The notes under the pieces were generated by a model, which saw only the letters and a list, made by a program, of their open reading frames with translations, did not search any database and was not told where the DNA came from. A program made the position numbers and the translations under genes. Shown here piece by piece: positions 1 through 12,029 of a DNA stretch of 64,000 bases; within the stretch, counting starts at the first letter, position 1; each line of letters opens with the position of its first letter. The stretch comes from Liolophura sinensis. Lineage: Eukaryota > Mollusca > Polyplacophora > Chitonida > Chitonidae. The stretch lies in assembly GCF_032854445.1 (NCBI RefSeq), contig NC_088307.1, forward strand, positions 10,428,017 to 10,492,016. Reading direction: 5' to 3'.

Positions 1-335
1 TCCTTGATCGAGTCACACCTAAGACTTTAAAAGAGGAAGTTGTAACTTCCTCGCTTGGCGTTCAGCATGAAGGGGATAGTGCAACGACTGGTTGACCCGT
101 ATCAATATAATGGCTCGGGCGGGGCGGCTTACTTGCCTTCGGTAAGGTGTCTCAGTGAAGCAGCACTAAATAAAAGAGCGGTGGAAATCCGTCCTGCAAC
201 AAGGAGGCACATTACACGTGCATGCACCCTTCCCCACCCGAAGGATTCCTTCGTCGTCATATTACTGAAAAATTGTTGAGTACGACGTTAAACCCCAAGC
301 ACTCACTCATTCTCATGTGTGACGCAGAGATGTCG
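1..335 (+). repeat. tRNA-derived SINE, family B, cut by window start
   Basis: The body matches two other copies in this window (16947-17215 plus strand, 47100-47407 minus strand). They share 'gcgttcagcatgaagggg', 'caacgactggttgacccg' and 'ccgtcctgcaacaagga'. The tRNA-like head is mostly outside the window; only its B-box end ('gatcgagtcacacc') is seen. The 3' tail is 'gagtacgacgttaaacccc' followed by (CACT)n-like sequence. The 74-residue reading frame inside it is a chance frame in the SINE, not a gene. Confidence 0.75.
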
Positions 336-534
336 TTAAACACAAATGTTCTTTAAACAACAACAGACTGCGCAAGCAAGCAGTAGGAGTCAAGGAATCT
401 AAAAAATAAGTTACACATAAACCTTATGTATCAGTTTCCTCTTTCAAATGAACACAGAAAAATTTGAACTTCATCGGTTAAAAATATCTCTTGCGACCAT
501 CTAGTTGACGCATACCTGTGTGTTTGTATATTAA

Positions 535-1135
535 ATGTCATGACAGTACAGGATTTTGAGAGAGTAATTGTAGATTGTTTTGCCTAATTCTGTTTAATCC
601 ACGGTGATAGGGGGCAATTTGCCCTATACTTAAGTGTGTAGTTGAATAGTTAGAATAAACCGCTGAGGTAAATTGACAAGAAGCCGTATTCCAGCGGTTA
701 CGTGTGACCATTTGCCAGCTATCACACTGCCGTCGTCGACAAGAGGCCGTATTTCACCGGTTATGTGTGACCATTTGCCAGCTATCACACTGTCGTCGTC
801 GACAAGAGGCCGTATTTCACCGGTTATGTGTGACCATTTGCCAGCTATCACACTGTCGTCGTCGACAAGAGGCCATATTTCACCGGTTATGTGTGACCAT
901 TTGCCAGCTATCACACTGCCGTCGTCGACAAGAGGCCATATTTCACCGGTTATGTGTGACCATTTGCCAGCTATCACACTGCCGTCGTCGACAAGAGGCC
1001 ATATTTCACCGGTTATGTGTGACCATTTGCCAGCTATCACACTGCCGTCGTCGACAAGAAGCCGTATTCCAGCGGTTACGTGTGACCATTTGCCAGCTAT
1101 CACACTGTCGTCGCTACTTATGTTTTACTCTCTTT
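535..1135 (+). repeat. Dispersed element R1, copy 1, with internal array
   Basis: R1 is a repeat of roughly 280 bp seen in about eleven copies in this window. Its features in order are 'aaatgtgatgacagcac', 'gagtaattctagacca', 'gaataaaaccctgaggtaa', 'gacaagaggccgtatttcac', 'catttgccagctatcacac', 'tgtcgtcgctgctctgg' and 'actctctatgctgtacgtc'. It encodes nothing recognisable. In this copy the middle is expanded into a 63-bp tandem array. Its class is unknown; a non-autonomous DNA element is possible. Confidence 0.7.
676..1112 (+). repeat. 63-bp minisatellite inside R1
   Basis: About seven units of 63 bp, each running from 'gacaagaggccgtatttcac' to 'cagctatcacactgtcgtc'. Because 63 is a multiple of three, frames stay open on both strands for 157-193 codons; these are repeat artefacts, not genes. 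The first and last units share the variant 'agaagccgtattccagcgg', while the inner units read 'agaggccgtatttcaccgg' or 'agaggccatatttcaccgg'. Confidence 0.9.
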
Positions 1136-1554
1136 GCCATGTTTGCTGTAATCTTTTTATACTGTTTACAAACAACAACTATGATATCGCCTTTCTAGAG
1201 TTCGAAACCGGTTCTGGCTTAATATGCTATCCGTTAGGAATTTTGGTGAGATAATTGGCTCAATTCAGTCTGTGACCTGATTCTGCGTAACCGACCTCAA
1301 GGGGATTTGTATGTATCGTGTTAAATAAAAATGCCGTTGGATATATTAACAGATGCAATCAAAAGGCAAATGATATACATATTTTGATGAGCGACAGTTT
1401 TTAAAATAGCATAGTTCATGATTTGCATACCGCTTAAATTTTGTCTTTCGGGCATTTACACGAACAATTAGAATAAAACCCTATCTGACTTTGAGGTGGA
1501 AAGACAAGAGGCCATTTGCTTTAGTTTAGCTCTGTATGCTGTACTTCTTAAATT

Positions 1555-1640
1555 AGATTTTACGACGACAGCCAGCATTATGATAGGAGGAAACCGGACA
1601 GAGCTCGGGGGAAACCAACGACCACCCGCAGGTTTGTTTA
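1555..1640 (-). repeat. SINE family A fragment
   Basis: Matches the body of the SINE seen complete at 62312-62582, in reverse orientation: 'acgacagccagcattatg', 'gaggaaaccggacagagc', then 'cgaccacccgcagg'. Head and A-rich tail are missing. Confidence 0.6.
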
Positions 1641-2600
1641 TATTTATCTGCAGGCCAAATTTTTATGAGCATTATTAAGCAATCTTCCTGTCGTGGGTAA
1701 TACGAGCTATCACTGCTGTACTTAGTGTGGGTGAAAATCCGTCTATATGATTCATAAAATAGAAGAAAGTATAATTACGCACCTATGAACCTTGCTTTAA
1801 TTTTTAGTTCTCTTTCACGTTAAACGAACATTGCTATTGCTGTGACCCTGAGAGAGTGGACTGCATTTGGGTGGTCCGGAACACCGAGGATTCTTAACAA
1901 AGCACCAAATGTTAAAGAGAAAGTCAAGTTAAAATCTCCCTTTTCGAACACACGAACATACTTTGGGGCAGACGTGTTTTTTCTCAATCAAAGACCTCCA
2001 AATTAAACTTTGTCAATATACGAATTCGACTGCGTGATGGAAGAAATAGAAACCCTTCCTTGGATGTCTTCCCAACAAATTTGTTCACATCAAAGTTCAC
2101 ATTATTTACTCCTCACGTGAGATTAACATTGCAACCTCCATTACAAAGGAGTTCCCAAACAAAGATTTCTTAATACACGCAACTTGAAACCAGGACAATC
2201 TGCTCAAATATGCGCAGATGGTTGTGGCAATGCAAGATATACGACTTCTAATATTGATTGAGCAAACCAATTGGTATTTTTTTATCCATTTTTCCAAAAA
2301 GTTGCTAAATATATCGCAGTGTTAATACAAGTTGGACTCTATATTAATCATGCCAGGATTTATATGCCTTAAAAATGGACACGCAACTATTTACATATCT
2401 TAACGACGATGGTCCGATAGAAACTTATAATGCGGCATCAAAAAAGCTTTGTTTTTTTTTTTTAATCAACAGTTATTGTACATCAAGTCTTCTGATTGTT
2501 ACCTAAATGGACAAGTAGCTTAATAAAGAAAACAAACAAACCCCAAAACCAAAAAAATTGTTTCAAGCCAGGTAAGCATCGCCGAGGCATGGTTCATTTG
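1641..2600. other. Intergenic, nothing recognised
   Basis: AT-rich sequence with short frames only. No splice-bounded coding segment, RNA gene or clear repeat was found. Confidence 0.5.
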
Positions 2601-2624
2601 CAATTTGTCCATGTTATGCTTTCA

Positions 2625-2872
2625 AATGTGACGACAGCTCGGCATTTAGAGTAATTCTAAACCAGCAACGTCTGAAAATCTACAAGTAACATCGCTACAT
2701 TTTTTTTACCGAATTCTGCTTGAGCGTTGGCGCTAGGGGCGTGTGATTTGTTACCAATCATGCATTCACATGAATAATTGGAATAAAGCTCTGAGGTAAA
2801 CTGAAAGGAAGTTGTCCTTCATCGGTTATGTGTGATCATTTACCAGCTACTGTCGTCGCTGTTCGTCAATTT
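2625..2872 (+). repeat. Dispersed element R1, copy 2
   Basis: Shows the R1 order without internal expansion: 'aaatgtgacgacagctc', 'gagtaattctaaaccag', 'ctgaggtaaactgaaagg', 'ggttatgtgtgatcattt' and 'ccagctactgtcgtcgctg'. The usual 'atcacac' before 'tgtcgtcg' is missing, and the copy ends just after 'gtcgtcgctg'. Confidence 0.65.
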
Positions 2873-2875
2873 TAT

Positions 2876-4690
2876 TCATTTAGATATTATAAAATTAGTT
2901 AAAAGTAGGAATTTTGAAACTTTACGTGGATAGTCACAAGCAATCGCCATTATCCAATGAAACTGTTTATGTAAGCATCAGTTATTGGCTTGTGAACCTT
3001 CATTAAGCTTCTCCTTGCAGCCTAAATATAATCAGGTAGGCTTAAGCCATAAGTCCATTTATGGGGCAGTCAGTATTGATGTACAATAACTATTTATGAG
3101 TTTATTCAGTTTTGTAAATTTCCATCTGATCATGTTAAAGTGACCGATCAACCGACAGACATATCAACCGACAGACACACAGAGCGACTTATAGCGCTGG
3201 AAAGTTGTCGCAGATAGAAGTATAAACACTGCGTCCATACGGTAAGAACTAGAGGTCTTCATGAGTATAACCCAGGTCTGAGTGGAACATCGTTCAGCTA
3301 TGCCTCACGCTGAGTGCCTAACCGTACTTTAACGTTTGCTGTTTACAAAGTAGATTGTACTAAAAAAATAATGTATTTGCCTGCTTGTGAAAATGCCATT
3401 CTTATATTAATCCCCGTGGATAAAAAGTAAGGAGGAAAATGTAAGCCAAAAGGTAAGTAAGAAGCAAAAACCAACAAGCTGTCTTCCCGGCGATCTGTGA
3501 CCTACCGCGGGAAAGAGCATACTTCAAAGAGCCATTCAGGTATAATGGCTCGCGGGTGTCCCTTCTGTCTGCACCCATGTTGAACACGACCGCGTTGAAT
3601 GGGCGACAAACTGGGTAAATAATCCGTCCGAAAGCGAACACGAGGACCCGCAATCCCCAGTCTGTTGTATAGTTAGATAAAAAGAAACATAGCGGGTAAA
3701 CAAAGTTTACCTGTTACATTTGTAAGGCCAGCGACTGGAACTGCACGCCGTCTGTAAATTAGCCGTGACTTGTCGGCCTAAGTCCGGTTTTGCTGTTCCG
3801 ATAACTTTAAAAATTTCTTATATACATCGTTTTTAACGGATATAGTCTAAAAATGAACATAGACCATTTTGTGGGATATGGTTTTATAGCTTGTTCTGAG
3901 ATTTAGCTCCAGTGTAAATTATATATGTTTTGTGTCCAGCCCCAAAAGGAAGGTATGCTGATATGTTGAATACAAACTTATCAAAAGGGTGATAAGCTTG
4001 AAATTTGCAGAACCTTGTTGAGAACAACTAATTCCGTTGACTAGCATAACTTGTAATAAAATCTGGTACGAACTATGGCTGTCGCAAGGTGGGTAATACC
4101 AAAGCACTAGCAGCAACGTAAGTGCTAACACTTGATCACAAAGACATGCTAGAAACTACCGAATAGAACATTTTCATCTCATCCAGGTTTATTTTCCACA
4201 TGCTCTGGACAATGTATAAATTTCAAAAGTTATTATGTGAAAATAACACAGTTTTTTTTTTTTTTTGGACAAAATGTTATGCTTAAAGGAGACCGAAAAG
4301 ACCGGCTAATTTCCGAATTGGCCAGAGAGAAATATGAATTGGATGAAACGAGCAGAAATTTTCGTGTTAGCGCTTATAAACGTCCCATTTCTGTGCATAT
4401 CAGAATGATGTTCAGTTTAGAAATTTATCAGCGAATGATCTTTGGTGTGAATATACAGCGTATTTGTTTGTCTGTTCGCTATACTTTGATGTACTTATGT
4501 ATCACGACAATGTTTAAAAGACGGCAGAGCATTAATTCCAAAGGAAATCATATCTCCTTCCTAGGTACTTAAGATACAGGCGCAGCCGATTCCGCGAGAC
4601 CTGTTTTCGAACTGCAAACTGGTGATCCAAGGCGAGTTTTAAACATTGACCTCGTTTGTGCTATAGCGCTTGAAAAGCATGCTCTTTAAG
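2876..4690. other. Intergenic, nothing recognised
   Basis: No supported gene. A 111-codon frame at 4237-4572 starts after a poly-T run and has no recognisable domain, so it is treated as chance. Confidence 0.5.
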
Positions 4691-4910
4691 CAATCGCCCA
4701 CGACCCGTTTTCCCGCTGGACAATGAAGACTCGAAGAGGACTACTCTTTGACCCATCGGTTGCAAGTTCGAATCTCGCTCTTGTTGGTTATAGGCAACGA
4801 CTTTCCGTAAAGAGGCTTGATAGACACATGCACCTGCCTATAGGTGCGCTTTTATTTTTGGCCGGGATGTTCCCCCATTCGTAAACCTTCCTTATTTACA
4901 TATGCATGTA
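4690..4910 (+). repeat. Possible tRNA-derived SINE remnant
   Basis: Carries a B-box-like stretch 'ggttgcaagttcgaatctcg' followed by a non-tRNA body. No A box could be placed with confidence and no second copy was recognised in the window. Confidence 0.35.
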
Positions 4911-4996
4911 TGTAATGTTCTTGAATACGTACAAATTAAATAGTTAACTAAATAATCAACCAGCCAGTTAAAGAAACATTATTAATATTAATAAAA

Positions 4997-5210
4997 TATT
5001 ACATTTATTTATTTATTTATTTGATTGGTGTTTTACGCCGTACCAAGAGGATTCCACTTAAACGACGGCGGCCAGCATTATGATGGGAGGAAACGAGGCA
5101 CAGCCGGAGGGAAACCCACGACCATCCGCAGGTTGCTGGAAGACCTTCCCAAGTACGGCCGGAGAGAAAGCCAGCATGAGCCGGACTTGAACTTACAGCG
5201 ACCGTAAAGT
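4997..5210 (-). repeat. SINE family A, nearly full body
   Basis: In reverse orientation it runs from the (AAAT)n tail (seen as 'atttatttatttattt') through 'tttacgccgtaccaagagg', 'acgacggcggccagcatt' and 'cgaccatccgcaggttgctg' to 'gaacttacagcgaccg'. The tRNA-like head is truncated. Confidence 0.8.
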
Positions 5211-6125
5211 ATTACATATAACTGATTATGCGAAAAAAAGTCATAAATGGTGATGTTGCAATTTCTCCCGGCCATGAAATGTTCTCCAGTAAAACAGACT
5301 GGCTCATTTTGGGGTACATTTTAAAATGGGGTCAAATTTTTTTCTGGCGCTCAAATCTGCCAATGTCGTCCGTCTGTGGCCATTGCTCATGCGCTGTAAC
5401 TTTAAAAGATGGGAGATTTTAAAAAGAAAAAACATCACCTGAGAATTGTCAGACCACACGATCACGTGATCATATGGCGAGAGTCCCAAGCACTGAGTGA
5501 CCTTAGTATACAGGAAAGCCTAACATGTAAGAGACTGGGAGGGATCCAGACGAAGATTGACCTGTAAACACCTCTGCTACGGAGTTCACATTCCGGGGCA
5601 TCGACCTTTGTGTATGTGTAGAGATTTGGCGGAAGTTTGCGTGGAGAATGTTTGAGTAGAAAAAAAGGCAACAACAACTTTGTTCACAGACGTGGTATAA
5701 CGTGCCTTGCTTTCATTTTCTTAATTGCTTAAAGCGAAACATTTTAGCACTGAAGCACTTTTAACAGATGCGTCTATGTGACAAGAAAAAAAAATTTAAA
5801 AATACATACATCAGCCTGCAAAATCATTTTTAATGTTTCTAAAAGTATTTTCCTTCTGTGGTAAAATATTTGACAGTATACAGAGAGAGACAATGTACAG
5901 ACTAAACAAAGTTAAGTTAAACTAAAACTGACACTGTTAAAATTTGAACAGTTCTAAATTGAAGAATTGACACGAACCATTGGGTATTAAAATTAATAAT
6001 TCAAAACAAATATAATCCCGTCCAACTCTCCGGTGAAAAAAGTGAAAATAAATCCTTAAAGAAGAGCATGTACATATATTCTTGTTTTCTTTATTCAGTC
6101 CACGTTTCAAGAATTATATCAAATA
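5211..6125. other. Intergenic, nothing recognised
   Basis: Unique-looking AT-rich DNA between a SINE and the large 55-bp array. Short frames on both strands lack homology that I can recognise. Confidence 0.5.
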
Positions 6126-6129
6126 CAAT

Positions 6130-8855
6130 CCTGTAATTGCAGTTTTCAGCGACTGCATGCAGTTTTCGGGTACACTTCCATACTCCTGTAGGTGCAGTTT
6201 TCAGCAACTGTGTGTAGTTTTTGGATACATCTGTATGCTTCTCTTAGTGCAGGTTTGGTGACTGGATGCAGTTTTCTGACACACTTCCATACCCATGTAG
6301 AAGCAGTTTTTATCAACTGCATGCAGTTTTCTGACACACTTCCATACCCCTGTAAGTGCAGTTTTCAGCGACTGTATGTAGTTTTCGGATACATCGGTAT
6401 GCCTGTCTGAATAAAGGTTTCGCGTCTGCATGCAGATTTCTGACACACTTCCATTCCCCTGTACAAGCAGGTTTTATCAACTGCATGCGGTTTTGTGACA
6501 CACTTTCAAACTTCTATATACATATAGGTTTTATCAACTGCATGCGGTTTTCGGACACACTTCCATACTCCTGTGAGTGCAGTTTTCAGCAACTGTGTGT
6601 AGTTTTCGGATATATCGGTATACTTCTCTGAATGCAGGTTTCGCGGCTGCATTCAGTTTTCGGACACACTTCCATTCTCCTGTAATTGCAGTTTTCAGCG
6701 ACTGCATGTAGTTTTCGAGTACACTTCCATACTCCTGTAGGTGCAGTTTTCGGCAACTGTATGTAGTTTTTGGATACATCTGTATGCTTCTCTTAGTGCA
6801 GGTTTGGTGACTGGATGCAGTTTTCTGACACACTTCCATACCCATGTAGAAGCAGTTTTTATCAACTGCATGCAGTTTTCTGACACACTTCCATACCCCT
6901 GTAAGTGCAGTTTTCAGCGACTGTATGTAGTTTTCGGATACATCGGTATGCCTGTCTGAATAAAGGTTTCGCGTCTGCATGCAGATTTCTGACACACTTC
7001 CATTCCCCTGTACAAGCAGGTTTTATCAACTGCATGCGGTTTTGTGACACACTTTCAAACTTCTATATACATATAGGTTTTATCAACTGCATGCGGTTTT
7101 CGGACACACTTCCATACTCCTGTGAGTGCAGTTTTCAGCAACTGTGTGTAGTTTTCGGATATATCGGTATACTTCTCTGAATGCAGGTTTCGCGGCTGCA
7201 TTCAGTTTTCGGACACACTTCCATTCTCCTGTAAGTGCAGTTTTCAGCAACTGTATGTAGTTTTCGGATACATCGTTATAATTCTCTTAGTGCAGGTTTC
7301 GCGGCTGCATGCAGTTTTCGGGCACACTTCCATACCCATGTAGAAGCAGTTTTTATCAACTGCATGCGGTTTTCGGGCACACTTCCATGCTCCTGTAATT
7401 GCAGTTTTCAGCAACTGTGCGTAGTTTTCGGATACATCGGTATACTTCTCTGAATGCAGGTTTCGCGGCTGCATGCAGTTTTATGACACACTTCCTTACT
7501 CCTGTAAGTGCAGTTTTCAGCAACTGTGTGTAGTTTTCGGATATATCGATATACATCTCTGAATGTATGTTTCGCGGCTGCATTCAGTTTTTGGACACAC
7601 TTCCATACCCCCGTACAAGCAGGTTTTATCAACTGCATGCGGTTTTCTGACACACTTTCAAACTTCTGTATACATACAGGTTTTATCAACCTCATGCAGT
7701 TTTTGGACACACTTCCATACCCCTGTAAGTGCAGTTTTCAACAACCGTGTGTATTTTTCGGGTACATGGTCATACTTCTCTTGTTTCGCGGCTGCATGCA
7801 GTTTTCGGGTACACTTCCATACTCCCGTAAGTGCAGTTTTCGGCAACTGTAGGCCCTATGTAGTTTTCAGATACATCGTTATGCTTCTCTTAGTGCAGGT
7901 TTCGCGGCTGCATGCAAATTTCTGACACACTTCCATACCCATGTAGAAGCAGTTTTTATCAACTGTGTGTAGTTTTCGGATATATCGGTATACTTCTCTG
8001 AATGTATGTTTCGCGGCTGCATTCAGTTTTATGACACACTTCCATACCCCGGTACAAGCAGGCTTTATCAACTGCATGCGGTTTTGTGACACACTTTCAA
8101 ACTTCTGTATACATACATGTATACTGCATGCAGTTTTTGGACACATTTCCATACCCCTGTACAAGCAGGTTTTATCAGCTGCATGCGGTTTTGTGACACA
8201 CTTTCAAACTCCTGTATACATTTAGGTTTAATCAACTGTATGCAGTTTTCGGAAACACTTCCATACTCCTGTAAGTGCAGTTTTTGGCAACTGTGTGTAG
8301 TTTTCGGATATATCGGTATACTTCTCTGAATGCAGGTTTCGCGGCTGCATTCAGTTTTCGGACACACTTCCATACCCCGGTACAAGCAGGCTTTATCAAC
8401 TGCATGCGGTTTTCTGACACACTTTCCAACTTCTGTATACATACATGTATACTGCATGCAGTTTTTGGACACATTTCCATACCCCTGTACAAGCAGGTTT
8501 TATCAGCTGCATGCGGTTTTGTGACACACTTTCAAACTCCTGTATACATATAGGTTTAATCAACTGCATGCAGTTTTCGGACACACTTCCATACCCCTGT
8601 AAGTGCAGTTTTCAGCAACTGTGTGTAGTTTTCGGACACATCGGTATACTTTTCTTAGTGCAGGTTTCGGGGGTGCATTCAGTTTTCTGACACACTTCCA
8701 TACCCCATGTACAAGCAGGTTATAGCAACTGCATGCGGTTTTCGGACACACTTTCATACTCCTGTAATTGCAGGTTTCATCGACTGCATACAGTTTAAAA
8801 CACACTTCCATACTGCTCAATGCAGTATGTAAGTAAGTTTCGGGCACACTTTCAT
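6130..8855 (+). repeat. 2.7-kb satellite of ~55-bp units with 549-bp higher-order copy
   Basis: About 49 units of 54-60 bp in three main types. Type A runs 'tgcagttttcagcaactgtg' to 'cggtatacttctctgaa'. Type B runs 'tgcaggtttcgcggctgcat' to 'ccatactcctgtaag'. Type C runs 'agcaggttttatcaactgca' to an 'acttctgtatacatac' end. The stretch from about 6137 to 6685 is repeated almost unchanged at 6686-7234, so 549 bp (about ten units) forms a recent higher-order duplication. Many frames of 60-150 codons cross it on both strands and change type from unit to unit; they are artefacts of the repeat. Confidence 0.92.
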
Positions 8856-8864
8856 ACTCTTCAC

Positions 8865-8900
8865 GGTGATGGTGGGGGATGGTGGGGGGAGGGGGGGTTG
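8865..8900 (+). other. G-run tract, possible G-quadruplex
   Basis: Just after the last 55-bp unit there are runs of five, six and seven G separated by short spacers ('ggtgggggatggtgggggg', then seven G). This meets a loose quadruplex pattern on the plus strand. No function is implied. Confidence 0.5.
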
Positions 8901-11029
8901 ATATTATTATTGTCTGTTATTGAAACATTTACGTACCATGTATACCGGGTATATTTGATATTCAGACTTTCCTATAATGGGCGTTTGGTGGCCGAGTAAC
9001 AAAGAACGCCCTCGATGAAGAGCATAAATTGAACTCGAAAATAATGAAACTTGCGGATTCATATCAAGTTACTCCTGTGTATATGGCGTTCCGTTACAGT
9101 AACACACATATTTCTAGCATACTGTGATGCACATTTTATTCATTAAACTGGCCTTTTGGAACTTGACTTATTGATTTATCGGTTGACGGTCTGAACTATG
9201 ATTGGGAAACTTTCCTTACTCTAAAGTCTAAGAATGAGAGGGCTTCCTCTTAGCCCTCTCCCGTTTTCTGAAATGTCTGATATTTTCTAAAATTTATTAA
9301 ATTATTTATTTGTTTTTTTTTATTTGATGGGCGTTTGACCTCATACTCAAGAATATTACTAATATCTCGGAGGAATATTAATTTTTAAACAACGGCACAG
9401 GAATGTAGCCCTAACAGCTGTCAGGTTTATGGGTGGCGGAAACTGGTGTGTCCCCATAAAACCACCCACAAATATATGAGTGACGAATCTCCTGCCTTGA
9501 AGTCGCAGCCGAAACAAGGAGAGCTGCATGGAAAAAGATGTATAAAAGCTTCCGATTTTAATACATCAACATGATGTGTTTATGAATAGTTGTAACCAAA
9601 ACGCGATTTCCAGGCCTATTCCATGTGAAAATTGCCCACTGAATACTAGTTTGAAATTTGAATTGGATGTCGTGCGTAGAATATCGACTGTTTTCCCTGC
9701 TCTGATGCCACCTTCTCTTCTTACATATTGCCAGCTTTATTTGTTACTTGTATATTATTTTTTTTTACATATTTCTTTCAAAACTAGTGTTTTATGTTAC
9801 CTTGGAAATGAACCTTGAGATTATCGGCTCGGAACGCCCCTTTATCGTTTTCTATATAACTGTCGAAATTGACGCTTAGGTTCGAAAAGTTTCTTAAGTT
9901 GAGATAAAATTGTTTCTTAGGAGCTCTGATTAACATGAGAACCTACATGTAAGAGAAATATTCTTCATACTTGCAAATTTATAAGTGCATTTGCTTAGAG
10001 TAACGTCATGGAAATCATGCAACTATCAGTGAAATTTTTCTTTTAATAAAAATTAATTTAATTTAGTAATATTTCCTTTTTCACGAACTAGTACAAAAAA
10101 AGTTTGGTCCCTCAGTGACATCGTCTTCCCATAGCGAGTATCATTACATGACTATATATTGTGTATTGACGAAGATCTATGGGTCACGGGTGCACTAATA
10201 TTCTATTAGGGGGGTTGTTCGACATTATAACGTAACCTTGAAATTAAAGGCTTATAATGCGTGCTGATTTTTTTTTCTTGGATTTATCTGTCCTGATATT
10301 TAGTTTGAAGGTTTCCAAAAGACGAGGTTGATGCTCTGCCGGTGGTCCCACGAGTAACTTTCTCAAAGTGTATCCTTTAAAGAAACGTTCGCTTGCTCTG
10401 GGCATGAATATCCTATAGACCGGTACTCTTGCGGCACGATATTCTTTGGGCTTGCTCTCCTTCAAAACCAGCTACCTCTGTATAGGCTCACAGAAACAAC
10501 ATAATGACGGTTAACATCATAATTGTGCAGAGCTCAATAACGTTCACCAACGTGTCGCCGATACTTCTAGTTCCTTTATGAGCTCTTCAAAAACACCAGT
10601 GGAGAGCTCCAACGTGCGAACATCTTCAACACTCGCCTCTTGTTACAGAAGTGCGACTGCTGGCATTTTCTGAGCGCAAATCCAATAAAAATAAGTGAGT
10701 ATAAACTGAAGATTAAAAAAAGACTCCAAACCAATTAAAACGTATTATATATGAGTGCATCCCGAATTATGAGAACGGATAAAGATCAGCAAACATCATT
10801 TCAAAAACTTGTTCTTGTCAATGGAATCGTCAGTTATAGGGGGGAATCTAAGTTTAAATAAACTCGCTTATTACAAATTTCAATGTGTGGATATGTGGAT
10901 ATTAAACATAGAGCAGTCAGAGATGAAAACAGCAAAAATATGACGTCAGTTTATCACAGGGTTTTGCATACAAAATGTTGTAGCCGTCCCAAAAGCCTGT
11001 TTTTTTATTTTTTTTTATTTTATGACATT
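8901..11029. other. Intergenic; one diverged repeat core at about 9330-9540
   Basis: No gene recognised. At 9330-9540 the segment 'aggtttatgggtggcggaaac' resembles 'agtttatgggtagcggaaac' at 37400 in the SINE of intron 10, so it is probably a diverged copy of the same family. The rest shows nothing. Confidence 0.4.
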
Positions 11030-11034
11030 AAGTC

Positions 11035-11650
11035 ATTAAAAGAGAAGGAAACATAAAAATGATGCCAAAATCAGAAGGAGTGTAAAAACTTATTTGCAAA
11101 TACGATCAATATTATTTTTTTGGATTTTTTTTCAAGAGAAAATTGTACTTAAAAATATTTTTGTACGGTGGGTATTTGGAACCAAGTTTTGGTATTTATC
11201 GTTGTTGCATAATAATGTTCTAAATAAGGGTGTGATGCATGTCTAATAAAGTTATTTGAATGTACATGTAAATTTGTTGTTTATATCGAAACATATGCAT
11301 TTAACCTAAATCATGATAATATTTATGAACATATCAAAAATATAAATGTGATCTAAATTGAGGTTTAATACATTTATTAGCTGAAATAACACATCGTAGT
11401 GTAAAAATATTTATTAAACCTGTGTTACATCCTCATATATGACATTATTAAACAAAAACTATAAATACCAAGGTTATGCCCCAACTACCCACCTTACAAA
11501 AGTTATTTTCAAGTGTCTTTTTCTCCTTAAGGAAAAATCGGAAAAAATATTGAAGACCATATTTAGGAATAACTTTTCGCACTCTTTCATCTGACTTTTA
11601 TGTCATTTTTATGTTTTCTCCACCTTTAAAATCTTATCTGACATTTGCCT
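11035..11650. mobile_element. Foldback MITE-like element with long inverted ends
   Basis: The two halves are inverted copies. Outer pair: 'aaacataaaaatgatgcc' with 'aaaatcagaaggagtgt' near 11048-11085, answered by 'cactctttcatctgactttt' and 'tcatttttatgttttctcc' near 11580-11620. Inner pair: 'tttttgtacggtgggtattt' near 11158, answered by 'actacccaccttacaaaag' near 11484. No coding sequence lies inside. A diverged relative is at 59045-59625. The structure fits a non-autonomous DNA transposon; target-site duplications were not determined. Confidence 0.7.
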
Positions 11651-11689
11651 GCCCAGTGTCAACTGGCATGTAAAGTTAGCTATGACATT

Positions 11690-12025
11690 TTCAAAATGTC
11701 TATCACACAGTCGTAGCTGTCCTGGTTTTACTGTGTATGTTGTACGTCAATCACACTGTCGTCGCTGCTCTGGTTTTACTGTCTATGTTGGACGTCTGTC
11801 ACACTGTCGTCGCTGCTCTGGTTTTACTGTCTATGTTGTACGTCTATCACACTGCCGTCGATGCTCTGGTTTTACTCTCTATGTTGTACGTCTATCACAC
11901 TGTCACCACTGCTCTGGTTTTACTCCCTATGCTGTAGCCGTACTTCACCGGTTACGTTTGCCCGTTTGCCAGCTATCACACTGTCGTCGCTGCTCTGGTT
12001 TTACTTGCTATGCTGTAAGTCTTTT
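11690..12025 (+). repeat. Dispersed element R1 copy 3 with 48-bp array
   Basis: About five units of 48 bp, each from 'tatcacactgtcgtcgctgc' through 'tctggttttactgtctatg' to 'ttgtacgtc', followed at 11938-12025 by the ordinary R1 end. The unit overlaps the 63-bp unit of copy 1 only in 'tatcacactgtcgtc', so a neighbouring window of the same element was amplified. Open frames across it (66-123 codons) are artefacts. Confidence 0.85.
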
Positions 12026-12029
12026 ATAT

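Noticed and set aside
630-1254. Frames of 157-193 codons on both strands
   Set aside because: They are the 63-bp repeat read in frame (63 is a multiple of three); all three plus frames and the minus frame show 21-residue periods.
6146-8847. Cys-rich frames of 60-153 codons on both strands
   Set aside because: They track the 55-bp satellite, occur on both strands at once and restart with each variant unit.
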